From Paenibacillus sp. URB8-2 (GTDB taxonomy: Bacteria; Bacillota; Bacilli; Paenibacillales; Paenibacillaceae), in assembly GCF_013393385.1 (NCBI RefSeq), contig NZ_AP023239.1, positions 4,092,001-4,156,000 of the forward strand: a DNA stretch of 64,000 bases, in the 5' to 3' direction. Positions 37,265 to 46,818 of the stretch are shown piece by piece. Every line of letters begins with the position of its first letter. Within the stretch, counting starts at the first letter, position 1. The translations under genes and the position numbers were made by a program. Below the pieces are notes generated by a model, which was not told the origin of the DNA, made no database searches, and saw nothing but the letters and a program-made list of their open reading frames with translations.

Positions 37265-38278
37265 ATGAAAATAACTATAAAAGATGTGGCTCGAATGGCC
37301 AATGTCTCCATTTCAACGGTTTCCAGAGTAATCAATAATAGCCAAACGGTGAACAGTGAAATCCGCAAACGTGTTCTGGACGTCCTTGAAGCCACTCAAT
37401 TTCGTCCGAATGCCATAGCCCGAACGCTGGTCAAGAATAACACTTCCCTGATCGGAGTGCTTTTGCCCGAGATTAAAAACAACGTTCTGGACGACATGGT
37501 CGAAGGCATCAATCAAGTGGCGCATCTGTACGGCTTCGACGTCATGATTGCACTGTCGGGGGGGAACCCGGACTCTGAAATACACTATTACAACCTGTTC
37601 CGTGAAATGCAGGCCAGCGGAATTATTATATCGGCAAGCGGTATCCGGGATTCGCTGTTCGAGCTCATTGAAGCGGCGGGGATTCCCTGCATCCTTGTAG
37701 GCCGGGATTTTCGCGAACAATCCATTCCTTCCGTACATGTCGACAATACCTCGGCCGCTTTTGAAGCGGTAACTTATCTGATTCAGCAGGGGCATCGGGA
37801 TATCGCGATGCTGCGGGGAGCAGCGGGGGATATTTCAGCGGGCAATCAGCGCTTTCTGGGCTATGAACAGGCATTGAAGGCCGCTCAACTGCCTGTACGT
37901 CCCGAACGCGTATTGGAAAGCGGCCTTTCGGTTGAAGACGGCATAACCTCAATGAGAAAGCTCTATCTTTCAGGCCCATTGCCTAGCGCGGTGTTCTGTG
38001 CGACGGATCGAATGGCCATTGGCGCTATGAACTTTCTGACCGAGAATGGGGTAAAAGTACCCGAACAGGTCTCCTTCTTTGGATTTGACGACATTGATAT
38101 GGCTGCGATAATCCGGCCAAAATTGTCAACGGTCCGGTATTCAGCATCCGAACTGGGCATGGTCGCCGCCCGCAATCTCATTAAGCTTATTAAAGGAGAG
38201 GAATTGGCTGCTGTCCACTGGTCCATATCGCACCAGTTGGAAATTCGAGACAGCATCGCCAGGTTGGTTAAGCGGTAA
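37265..38278 (+). CDS. LacI-family repressor of the alpha-glucoside cassette
   Basis: A protein of about 337 residues. The N-terminal helix-turn-helix ITIKDVARMANVSISTVSRVINNSQ and hinge region are followed by a periplasmic-binding-like core (LIGVLLPEIKNNVLDDMVEGI, then VFCATDRMAIGAMNFL and FGFDDIDMAAIIRPKLSTV). The start at 37265 (MKITIKDVA) matches the family; three extra upstream codons from a GTG are possible. It is divergent from the transporter/alpha-glucosidase genes and almost certainly binds the two palindromes between them, released by an alpha-glucoside. Confidence 0.92.
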   Translation: MKITIKDVARMANVSISTVSRVINNSQTVNSEIRKRVLDVLEATQFRPNAIARTLVKNNTSLIGVLLPEIKNNVLDDMVEGINQVAHLYGFDVMIALSGGNPDSEIHYYNLFREMQASGIIISASGIRDSLFELIEAAGIPCILVGRDFREQSIPSVHVDNTSAAFEAVTYLIQQGHRDIAMLRGAAGDISAGNQRFLGYEQALKAAQLPVRPERVLESGLSVEDGITSMRKLYLSGPLPSAVFCATDRMAIGAMNFLTENGVKVPEQVSFFGFDDIDMAAIIRPKLSTVRYSASELGMVAARNLIKLIKGEELAAVHWSISHQLEIRDSIARLVKR

Positions 38279-38365
38279 TATGCCTTTTTTCTGTCCTTTT
38301 ATCGCGCATTAGTGTGTCTCATCATAACCTATTAATGAGAGACAAGGACTTAGGAGGAATGCCTG

Positions 38366-39247
38366 GTGCCAAGAATATCTGTAATTATGCCGGTCTACAA
38401 TAATGCAATGTATTTACAGGAAGCAGTTAACACAATCTTATTGCAAACGCTAAACGACCTGGAATTGATCATCATCGATGACGGATCAACTGATGGATCA
38501 GCAGGAATCATACATGAAATAAGGGACACTAGGGTAAGGAAAATATTCCATTCCGAGAATATGGGTATTGTAACTTCTCTGAATCAAGGACTCGATCTAG
38601 CTCAAGGTCAGTACATCGCGCGTATGGACAGCGATGATATAGCTGCACTAAACCGCTTGGAAGTGCAGGCTTATTTTATGGATCAGAATCCAAGCATAGA
38701 TATTTGTGGAACAGGATACACAACTAACTATCTTGGACCGGTCAGGTTAAATCCTATGAATCACGAGGAAATAAAGGTCTGGCTATTATTTTACTGCTGC
38801 ATATTACACCCTTCCGTGATGATGCGCCGAAGTTCAGTAGATCGTCTTCATATTCGCTATGATCATAACTACCCCCATGCCGAAGATTACGAACTGTGGA
38901 ATAGGCTTTCCACATGCGCGCAATTAGCAAATATCCCCCATAATTTAATGTATTATCGACTTCATGGGGGACAAGTGTCCAATACGAAGCGAGTTATACA
39001 AGATGATTCGGCGCGGAGAATCCGTCAGAGACAACTTTCTGGGCTAGGCATCCAATTATCGGATGAGGAATACGCACAATTCGTTAAATTGGCTGAGTTC
39101 CGGGTTAATGCTGAAAATTATGAGGACTATCAAGCAGCAGCAGGTTTTGCTAATTGGCTAATTGAGCGAAATAGACAATCCCGTGTGTTCAACGAAGAAC
39201 TTTTAACCATGGCTCTATCCAGATGTATATCAAGAGTTCCCTACTAA
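38366..39247 (+). CDS. family 2 glycosyltransferase
   Basis: A 293-residue GT-A enzyme with VIMPVYNNAMYLQEAVNTILLQTLNDLELIIIDDGSTDGS at the start, a DxD-type metal motif in ARMDSDDIA, and a later HPSVMMRRSSV and HAEDYELWNRL, which are common in transferases that add sugars to surface polysaccharides. It starts with GTG after AGGAGG. It stands alone, its base composition is more AT-rich than the neighbouring core genes, and it interrupts the usual iscS-cymR order, so it was probably acquired. Donor and acceptor are unknown. Confidence 0.85.
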   Translation: MPRISVIMPVYNNAMYLQEAVNTILLQTLNDLELIIIDDGSTDGSAGIIHEIRDTRVRKIFHSENMGIVTSLNQGLDLAQGQYIARMDSDDIAALNRLEVQAYFMDQNPSIDICGTGYTTNYLGPVRLNPMNHEEIKVWLLFYCCILHPSVMMRRSSVDRLHIRYDHNYPHAEDYELWNRLSTCAQLANIPHNLMYYRLHGGQVSNTKRVIQDDSARRIRQRQLSGLGIQLSDEEYAQFVKLAEFRVNAENYEDYQAAAGFANWLIERNRQSRVFNEELLTMALSRCISRVPY

Positions 39248-39376
39248 TAATAAAAACACGCCTAATATGATCCAAATTAACGTTCTGAGATAATTACGCG
39301 AGGTTGGACGATTCATCTTACTCTCTAATTCGGTCACACGTTCCTCAAGCTCCCATATTCTTTGCTCTTGTTCCAA
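39230..39376 (-). CDS. possible 48-residue membrane peptide with coiled coil
   Basis: On the minus strand, starting with TTG after GGGAGGGAAGATCACC, the frame reads MEQEQRIWELEERVTELES (a leucine-rich coiled coil), a basic hinge, then LIWIILGVFLLLVG, a membrane segment. The arrangement recalls small XhlA-type membrane proteins of phage lysis modules, but it is shorter. It overlaps the end of the glycosyltransferase gene by 18 bases. The non-ATG start and 11-base spacing lower confidence. Confidence 0.45.
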   Translation of the reverse strand: MEQEQRIWELEERVTELESKMNRPTSRNYLRTLIWIILGVFLLLVGNS

Positions 39377-39401
39377 AGGTGATCTTCCCTCCCTAAGAAA
39401 T

Positions 39402-39427
39402 ACCCGAATTTTCGGGTTATTTTTTTA
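39402..39427 (+). terminator. terminator after the glycosyltransferase
   Basis: ACCCGAA/TTCGGGT with a two-base loop and TATTTTTTTATT downstream on the plus strand. Confidence 0.7.
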
Positions 39428-39437
39428 TTGTAAAAAA

Positions 39438-39453
39438 GCCCCCAAATGGGGGC
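39438..39453 (-). terminator. cymR terminator
   Basis: GCCCCCAAATGGGGGC hairpin followed on the minus strand by TTTTTTAC, 48 bases after the cymR stop. Confidence 0.85.
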
Positions 39454-39501
39454 TAAAATATGGATACACCAACGTTTTTACTACTTCAGAGAAAACTGAA
39501 G

Positions 39502-39921
39502 TTAAATATAGAACATGTAGTTGTCGATATGGCTCTCTTCCTTGAAAGTGATCAGATCGGCGAGGGTGGTGGAGTCGAGCACATCGGCGATGCTATCGCG
39601 GATACGCAGCCACAGGTCGCGTTTGGCCGGATCATCTTCTTCCGTAAAGTCGACGGGAGAGATCGGACCTTCCAGCACGCGGATAATATCCCCGGCCGTA
39701 ATATTTGATGCTTCACGGGACAAAATATAGCCGCCGTAAGCGCCGCGTATACTCTTAACGAGGCCCGCGTTGCGCAGGGGGGCAATCAGCTGCTCCAGGT
39801 AATGCTCGGACAATCCGTTTTTTTCAGCAATGCTTTTTAAAGATGTTGGACCTTCGCCAAACCTGACGGCGAGTTCCATCATGATCGTTAATCCGTATCG
39901 GCCTTTTGTCGATATTTTCAA
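39502..39921 (-). CDS. cymR: CymR-like Rrf2-family regulator
   Basis: A 139-residue Rrf2 protein beginning MKISTKGRYGLTIMMELA, with winged helix SLKSIAEKNGLSEHYLEQLIAPLRNAGLVKSIRGAYGGYIL. It lacks the three-cysteine cluster of iron-sulfur Rrf2 members such as IscR/NsrR, which fits CymR, the master repressor of cysteine and sulfur genes that acts in complex with CysK in Bacilli. The location next to mnmA and rarA is the conserved one. Confidence 0.88.
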   Translation of the reverse strand: MKISTKGRYGLTIMMELAVRFGEGPTSLKSIAEKNGLSEHYLEQLIAPLRNAGLVKSIRGAYGGYILSREASNITAGDIIRVLEGPISPVDFTEEDDPAKRDLWLRIRDSIADVLDSTTLADLITFKEESHIDNYMFYI

Positions 39922-40100
39922 AGGGGCACCTCTTTCAATATTATAGCTGGGTATAGTATAATTAGCAGTTGGTCAAAACCTTAAGATAAATCAGCGTATT
40001 CCGATGACCACTCTTGATTTTATGTTATCATATCCGCAGACCTATTTGAAATACAAAACGTAATTTTTTTTACAAATGTGTTCATTCAGGGTGGACAGTG

Positions 40101-40196
40101 ATGACATTGGATGAGATGGTCTTGCGGACACTAACCCCGCCGCTGTTTCGGGCAAGACCGCTGTTAAGCTTTATCAATCTATATAAAAGATGGTGA
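40101..40196 (+). CDS. possible 31-residue leader peptide before mnmA
   Basis: ATG after GGGTGG (six-base spacing) opens a 31-codon frame (MTLDEMVLRTLTPPLF...NLYKRW) that stops six bases before the mnmA GTG. An inverted repeat GGTCTTGC / GCAAGACC lies inside it. It could couple translation to mnmA, whose own Shine-Dalgarno is weak, or be an unrelated micro-gene. No family is recognised. Confidence 0.4.
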   Translation: MTLDEMVLRTLTPPLFRARPLLSFINLYKRW

Positions 40197-41321
<1,125 letters not shown>

Positions 41322-41371
41322 TCGTCCGGCTTAAGCGGGGATCAAGAGCTTCAACGAGTTTTTAAAGCATT

Positions 41372-41421
41372 AGAGCCTTTGCCAGAGTGTGCCAAGCGGC
41401 ACGCGGGCGAGGGCTCTTTTT
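41372..41421 (+). terminator. mnmA terminator
   Basis: AGAGCC...GGCTCT with inner GTGCC/GGCAC pairs, then TTTTTCT. Confidence 0.85.
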
Positions 41422-41454
41422 CTACGTAAAACCGGCGCTGGAAATCTGGCCTCA

Positions 41455-42330
41455 CTATTCCCGGCGCAGCGCCTGATTATGGCGGATCTTTACTTCGCTA
41501 CCCTGCTCGGTAGCCTGGTAAAAGACCCGGCGCGAAATCGCCTTGGGCAAATACTCCTGCTTCACGTAATGGCCCGGGAAATCATGCGGATATTTATAAC
41601 CGCCATGTCCCAAAGCGGCGGAGCCTTTGTAATGCGTATCCCGCAAATGCAGCGGAACCTCGGCCGATTTGAGCTCATCGATCGCCGACATCACCCTGGA
41701 AATCGCCATATACACCGCGTTGGATTTCGGGCTCTCGACCGCGAACAAAATCGCCTGGGCGATGTTGAGCTTCGCTTCGGGCCAGCCGTTGTTGCGGTAG
41801 GCCTCCAGCGCACTGACCGCCTGCACCATCGCCTGCGGGTTCGCAAGTCCGATATCCTCGCTCGCGGCCGCGATTAGACGGCGAATGAACACAATCGGGT
41901 CCATCCCTAGCTTCTCCACGGCGTAGAGGAACCAGAACAAGGCGGCGTCGCTGGAGCCGCGGATGCTTTTGTGAAAGGCGGAGAGCACGTCGTACTGCGT
42001 CGACTCGTCCGCTTTGACGGTCGGCCGGCGGATGGAGTCCTCCGCCACCTCAAGCGTCACATTAACGGTTCCGCCGCTGTCTGGCGGCGTTGTCAGCGCG
42101 GCCAGCTCCAGCGCGTTCAGCGCCCGGCGGATGTCTCCGTTCGCCATCGTCGCGATATGATCCAGCGCGGCCTCGTCGACCTTCAGATCCATAAAGCCGA
42201 GCCCTTTGTCCCGGTCCTCCAGCGCCCGGCGCATCGCGGTCAGGCTGTGCTCCTTATTTAGTGGCTCCAGTTGAAACAGCGTGGACCGGCTCATAAGGGC
42301 GCCGTTCACATAATGAAACGGGTTCTCCGT
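41455..42330 (-). pseudogene. rarA: native rarA, 3' two-thirds, cut by mobile region
   Basis: The frame reads TENPFHYVNGALMSRSTLFQLEPL and continues to the normal C-terminus (SEVKIRHNQALRRE). This is the RarA/MgsA AAA+ ATPase from sensor 1 onward: lid region DIRRALNALELAAL and tetramerisation tail SEDIGLANPQAMVQAVSALEAY. The Walker A and B parts are missing. Upstream of the ACG GAG AAC CCG codons (plus 42319-42330) the sequence changes abruptly to AT-rich DNA. RarA acts at stalled replication forks. An in-frame GTG exists at 42309, but a functional product is unlikely without the ATP site. The missing 5' third is not found on the minus strand up to base 64000. Confidence 0.9.
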
Positions 42331-42412
42331 CTTATATGTATTTTATTGCGAGAAAACAGAGTTATAGAACCCTAATGTTCTTCAATTGCAGTAATGACAA
42401 GGAATATATACT

Positions 42413-42456
42413 ATCATAATAATTCTCCAATACTAGTATTGGAGAATTATTATGAT
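42413..42456. repeat. 44-bp perfect palindrome at the left end
   Basis: The left half ATCATAATAATTCTCCAATACT (written here as ATCATAATAATTCTCC plus AATACT) is exactly mirrored in the right half; there is no spacer. It lies 82 bases inside the junction and 120 bases before the first recombinase start. Possible roles are a recombinase-binding arm site, an operator, or a transcription block between host and element. Confidence 0.9.
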
Positions 42457-42575
42457 TAAGAAATATATATACGAATCTTATCCAAGGACAATTTGGAGGA
42501 AAATAATTGAATTTATTTTCACTGACTTCTATACTCTTATTATATACGATTTAAGGAGTTAAATTGGAGGAGAAA

Positions 42576-43827
42576 ATGCACCCGAATAAGAATTTTGTTT
42601 TCGTTACAAGAGAAGTTAAAACAACAATCGCTAATGGTCGAACGGTCAGCTACATGTCCATTGCCTTACAAGACAAAAGAAACCAGTTCCTTGTAACTCA
42701 CCCTGTTACAGATTTTATTCGTTCAAGATATGCAGGGTTGAACAATAACAATACTCAGAAGGCTCCGGCAGAAGCAATAAAAAGATTCTTAAACTGGCTC
42801 TTAATCGAACAATGTGAGAAGTATCAATTGCAATCATTTGAGGATATTGGCGTTAATCACGGGAGGGATTATATAGAATATTTAGGAACCGAAAGAAATA
42901 ACAAGCGTTCAACAGTCATGGCTGCAGATCGTTATTTAACTGAATTCTATTATTTCCTTTATAAAAAAAAGGTTAAGCATTTGGAAATTCGTTTGAGAAG
43001 GAACATGGCCGGTAATGATGTTCCAGTATCTCCTTTTATTGAAGCAGAGGTCTCATTCCCAGAAGAAGATAAAGCTGAAATAACGAAGATTACAGATTTC
43101 CCTGATCTGAAATTAATTCCATTATTCATTGATACCGCAATGGAAGTAGCGTCGGATATAGCTTTCGGTATCTACGTTCAATTTTTCGGGGGCTTAAGGA
43201 AAGGCGAAGTTGTGAATCTTAACAGGGCAAGTATAATAGCCAAAGGTGACTACGGGAGTAAAGGATTAAAACTAATTGTTAAAGACAAACCTGAACTCTT
43301 CGATCGATTGTCTGATCTAAGCAAAAACAGGGTCAAGTCTCCACGTACTCAACCGGTACAGGTGATATCCACTTTACCCATTATCTATAAGCAACTCCTA
43401 AGTCGTTTAGAACAGAATAAAAGTGATAACCTCGGTCAGCCAATTTTTCTAGATGAAAATAATAATGCGATGAGCGGTGCTGTTTATGAAAAGCGTTTCA
43501 AAAGAGTTAAAGATGCATTTATAAAAAAGCTAGTGAAAATGAAATCGCCACACCTTCCGATCATCCAGAAATATAGTTGGAGTACTCACATCGGCAGAGG
43601 CATCTATACGATTGTTAAGGGGAGATAAATCACTCGATGCCGCTCTTGAATATATGTCATTAATGAGAGTCATTAATGAAGTACACCAATGTCTTGAGGA
43701 TATGTACGAAAGCGTGGCTAAAGAACGCTTGAAGATTCAGTACAATGAAAAGTTCAAAAATCCAGACTCCAAAACAAGCAACCAAGATAGAGAATCACTA
43801 AGTAACAGAATAACAATAGACATATAA
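42576..43827 (+). pseudogene. first tyrosine recombinase (TnpA-like), deleted near active site
   Basis: A tyrosine recombinase with SAM-like core-binding N-terminus (PAEAIKRFLNWLLIEQCE, GVNHGRDYIEYL) and catalytic part: box I Arg in FGGLRKGEVVNL and box II His-x-x-Arg in STHIGRGIYT. Directly after that the frame breaks to a stop at 43628, and the expected continuation LLRGDKSLDAALEYMS, with the nucleophile Tyr, is found in another frame from about 43614. About 15-20 codons between the two appear to be missing, so the enzyme is probably dead. Start: ATG at 42576 five bases after GGAGG. It is the first of a tight co-directional set. Confidence 0.8.
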
Positions 43828-43837
43828 GGAAGGTATC

Positions 43838-44293
43838 ATGAATCAGGAGCAGAAACCCTATATATCAAAAAAAGACATCAGGTTAGTTTACAAGTGGCAT
43901 TCTGAAAAGGTTGACCAGTTGATTAAGGATGGTCATCTTGAAAGAATCGATACTTCTAATGGACCAAGAATATCAAGAGAATCTATAGAAAAATATTATC
44001 TATTTGAACAGAACATTTTGGAAAATTATATATCCCCAAAAGCCGTGATCTTACACCTATTTGGCTATCAAAAACCCCATACCAACATTGTTGAGACGCT
44101 TGAAAAGAAAGGTTATATTGATAGCGTTGTTCTAGATTATCCTATTAACCGATATAGAAAATGGGTTTCGAAACGATCAATTTCCACTCTTTTTCAAAAA
44201 CTTGAGGAAGATTTCATAAGTTTTGAAGAAGCACGAGAACAATTAAGTCTACCCTCATCAAAACTTTATCTAAAAATAAGACTAGTACCTTGA
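43838..44293 (+). pseudogene. second transposition gene (TnpB-like), 5' part, cut by IS630
   Basis: 151 residues starting after AAGGAAGG: an N-terminal KKDIRLVYKWHSEKVDQLIKDGHLERI with helix-turn-helix flavour, then SLPSSKLYLKIR at the break. The rest of the gene resumes at about 45400. It holds the position of tnpB in Tn554-like gene order. Confidence 0.6.
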
Positions 44294-45400
44294 CCTATTT
44301 TTATTCTAGTTTTATGCTCTTTCTATAAGAAAAATATGGGAGGGCAAGCAAATGAACAAAAAATACGAGGTTCGGCTTGAGCCGAAAGAACGTGAAAGAA
44401 TTGAACAACTTCTTCATGCCGAAACGACATCTCCCGGCATTCGCCGCCGCTGTCTCGTGCTGCTTCTTTCGGATGAAAATCAAGGTGCTATTCCCAAGCA
44501 GACTGAAATTGCCAGTCGTTCAGGAGTCAGTAATGCAACCGTTTTTTACACCGTTAGAGACTACTGTACCCACGGACTGGAGCAAACGCTCTGTTACCGC
44601 CGCCGTGCTGAACCGGCACGCCCTTCACCGATCACCGGTGAGGTGGAAGCCCGAATTATTGCATTAGCCTGCTCTGAGCCTCCAAAAGGGTATGCGCGCT
44701 GGACGATTCGTTTGCTAACGCGCCGAGTCATTGAGCTGAATATTTTAGAATCGGTCGGACGAGAAACCATTCGGACGACTTTAAAAAAACGAAACTTAAG
44801 CCTCACCTGAAAAAACAATGGTGCATTCCCGCCAAATCGAGCAGTGAATTCGTCGCTCGGATGGAAGACGTCTTAGAGCCTATGCCCTGCCTTATGACCC
44901 TGAAATCCCGCTCATTTGTATGGATGAACAGCCGATCCAGCTGCTCGATCATTCGCGCCCACCGCAACCTATGAAGCCAGGACAGGTTCTGCGAGAAGAC
45001 TACGAGTATGTTCGCAAAGGCAGCTGCAGCCTGTTTCTGTTCACGGAGCCGCTCGCCGGGTGGCGTCACGTGCAGGCTTCGGAAAGACGCACAAAATCCG
45101 ATTGGGCTCTGCAGATCCAAGAACTGCTGGAGGTCCACTACCCAGAGGCGAAACGGGTTCGGCTCGTGATGGATAACTTGAATACCCATACGATCTCGTC
45201 CTTGTATGAAACCTTTCCGCCTGAACAGGCGTTGGCTTTGGCAAAACGGCTAGAGATCCATTATACCCCTAAGCATGGAAGTTGGTTAAACATTGCTGAG
45301 ATAGAACTCAGTGTAATGACGATCCAATGCCTGAACCGCCGAATCACCTCGGATACAAATGCTTTAACTTGCCTCGTGCCTGCTCCGTGGTTATTGACAA
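44294..45400 (+). mobile_element. IS630-family insertion in the TnpB-like gene (decayed)
   Basis: An insertion of about 1.1 kb. Ends could not be fixed: the left side begins shortly after 44285 and the right side merges into element sequence near 45370-45400. GC content is higher than the surrounding element. Confidence 0.65.
44352..45375 (+). pseudogene. IS630-family transposase, frameshifted and 3'-truncated
   Basis: The first frame (44352-44810) gives the DNA-binding half: ETTSPGIRRRCLVLLLSDEN, GVSNATVFYTVRDYCTHGLEQ. Near a run of seven A (about 44787) the frame shifts to LKPHLKKQWCIPAKSSSEFVARMEDVLE, and a second shift near 44880 leads to YDPEIPLICMDEQPIQLLD, where the DDE-type catalytic half continues (LVMDNLNTHTISSLYE, HYTPKHGSWLNIAEIELSVM). 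The usual tail after CLNRRI is missing. Two shifts and a lost end indicate a dead copy, although some IS630 members use a programmed shift at A-runs. Confidence 0.8.
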
Positions 45401-46818
45401 CAAGTGAAGCTAGAAAATTAAAGGAGAAAGACTCACGTTTATCCTTCAAAAAAAAATTGTATGAGCTTCTTAGGCTTTGCAAGGGCACACATTTATGTAA
45501 ATTTGAGTTAAAACAAATTGAAAAGCCGAAACAAAAATCCTGTGAGCATGAAAAAGAACTTTATGACTTTGAACAATTTATTGCACTTTACAAATATGCT
45601 ACTGATTTGTCCTTACACCAATTCAAAGCAATAGAAAGCCCAAGATATGCTTCAACTCTTCTATACGTCTTAATGCATTTAAGTAACGCTTGGAGACACA
45701 GCGATGTCATGACGATACCGAAAGTTTTTCCTGAGGCTATTGGAATTTACAATATTAACTGGTTTAAGGACAATCAACTGACCCTGCCTCAGGGACAAAC
45801 GATTATCAATCAGCTTCACAATTTCAAGCTAGTGATTAGCAAGACAGGGATGAAAAGACATTTTTTTTGTAATAAGGATCTTGTTGTGCCCATTGCAACA
45901 GCCATGGTTATTGCCGAGTTTCACTGCAAAAAAAACAACCAAGAATATTTAGTTAACTATGAATCGAAAAACAATCGTGTGCCCGAAAATGCACTGATTG
46001 AGTTTTTTGATCAAGATGCGTCTTTGGGAAATGGGCAATTGAAATTTAGCAGCTTGAAGATGAATCGCTCGTTAATGACACATTTATTCTATTCCATTCA
46101 GATGCGTGAGGGGAAAGGAAATTCCGCCTTTGAATTAGTGCAGAAACTACGGAATCATGTGACAGATATTACAAAGAAGTACATTCTAAATGATGATGAG
46201 AAGTTATCCGAGGTATCAAAGAATTTGTTTGATCGTGGCGAATTCGGTTATATATTCGATCAGCTCCTAGACGTTCTAAGCGAGGACAAGTCCTCTCGGT
46301 CTTTGCAAGAAAGAACACGAGCCATTGTGAAACTAAAACAAAGGTTTCTACCGCATCAAGTAGAATCTATTTCGGATTTCCTTGAGGCCATGCAACCTGA
46401 AAAGAAAACGATTATTATGCACATACATAAGCTTACGAAAGAGGAGGCTTTTGAATATATTCGAAAGATATACTTGGGTGAGATGCCAAGTAAGATGGAA
46501 CATATTCAATGCTTTTCACATCCCCTATGTCATCGACCTAGTGCAGAATACAAATGTCACAGTTGCCCATATGCTATCCCTAATATTTATGCTTTAACAG
46601 CACTTTCAAACGATATTAGGTTTCGTATAGAGAAATACAAAACAGTAACTAAGCCAGGTTCGAGAAACAGGGAATTTGTATTACTTCAGCGTTCGTTGGA
46701 CCTCCTCTTCCAAGCATTGGACGAATTCGACGAATCATATGTATGGTCTTTCATTCCAGGAGGAGAAGAGTTCATTGAAAATCAACTATCCATGATTGAA
46801 GAGGTGTCCAATCATTGA
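45400..46818 (+). pseudogene. second transposition gene (TnpB-like), 3' part
   Basis: The open frame from 44920 is a chance fusion; from about 45400 it becomes the continuation of the TnpB-like protein. It contains YASTLLYVLMHLSNAWRHSDVMTIP, a region with the shape of a recombinase fold, and a C-terminal cysteine cluster CFSHPLCHRPSAEYKCHSCPYAIPN that could bind zinc. No full set of tyrosine-recombinase catalytic residues is obvious. It overlaps the next gene by four bases. The intact gene would encode about 630 residues, like Tn554 TnpB. Confidence 0.65.

Noticed and set aside
44920..46818. 632-residue open frame as a single novel fusion protein
   Set aside because: The first 150 residues are the IS630 transposase end and the rest is the interrupted TnpB-like gene; the fusion arises from insertion and decay.
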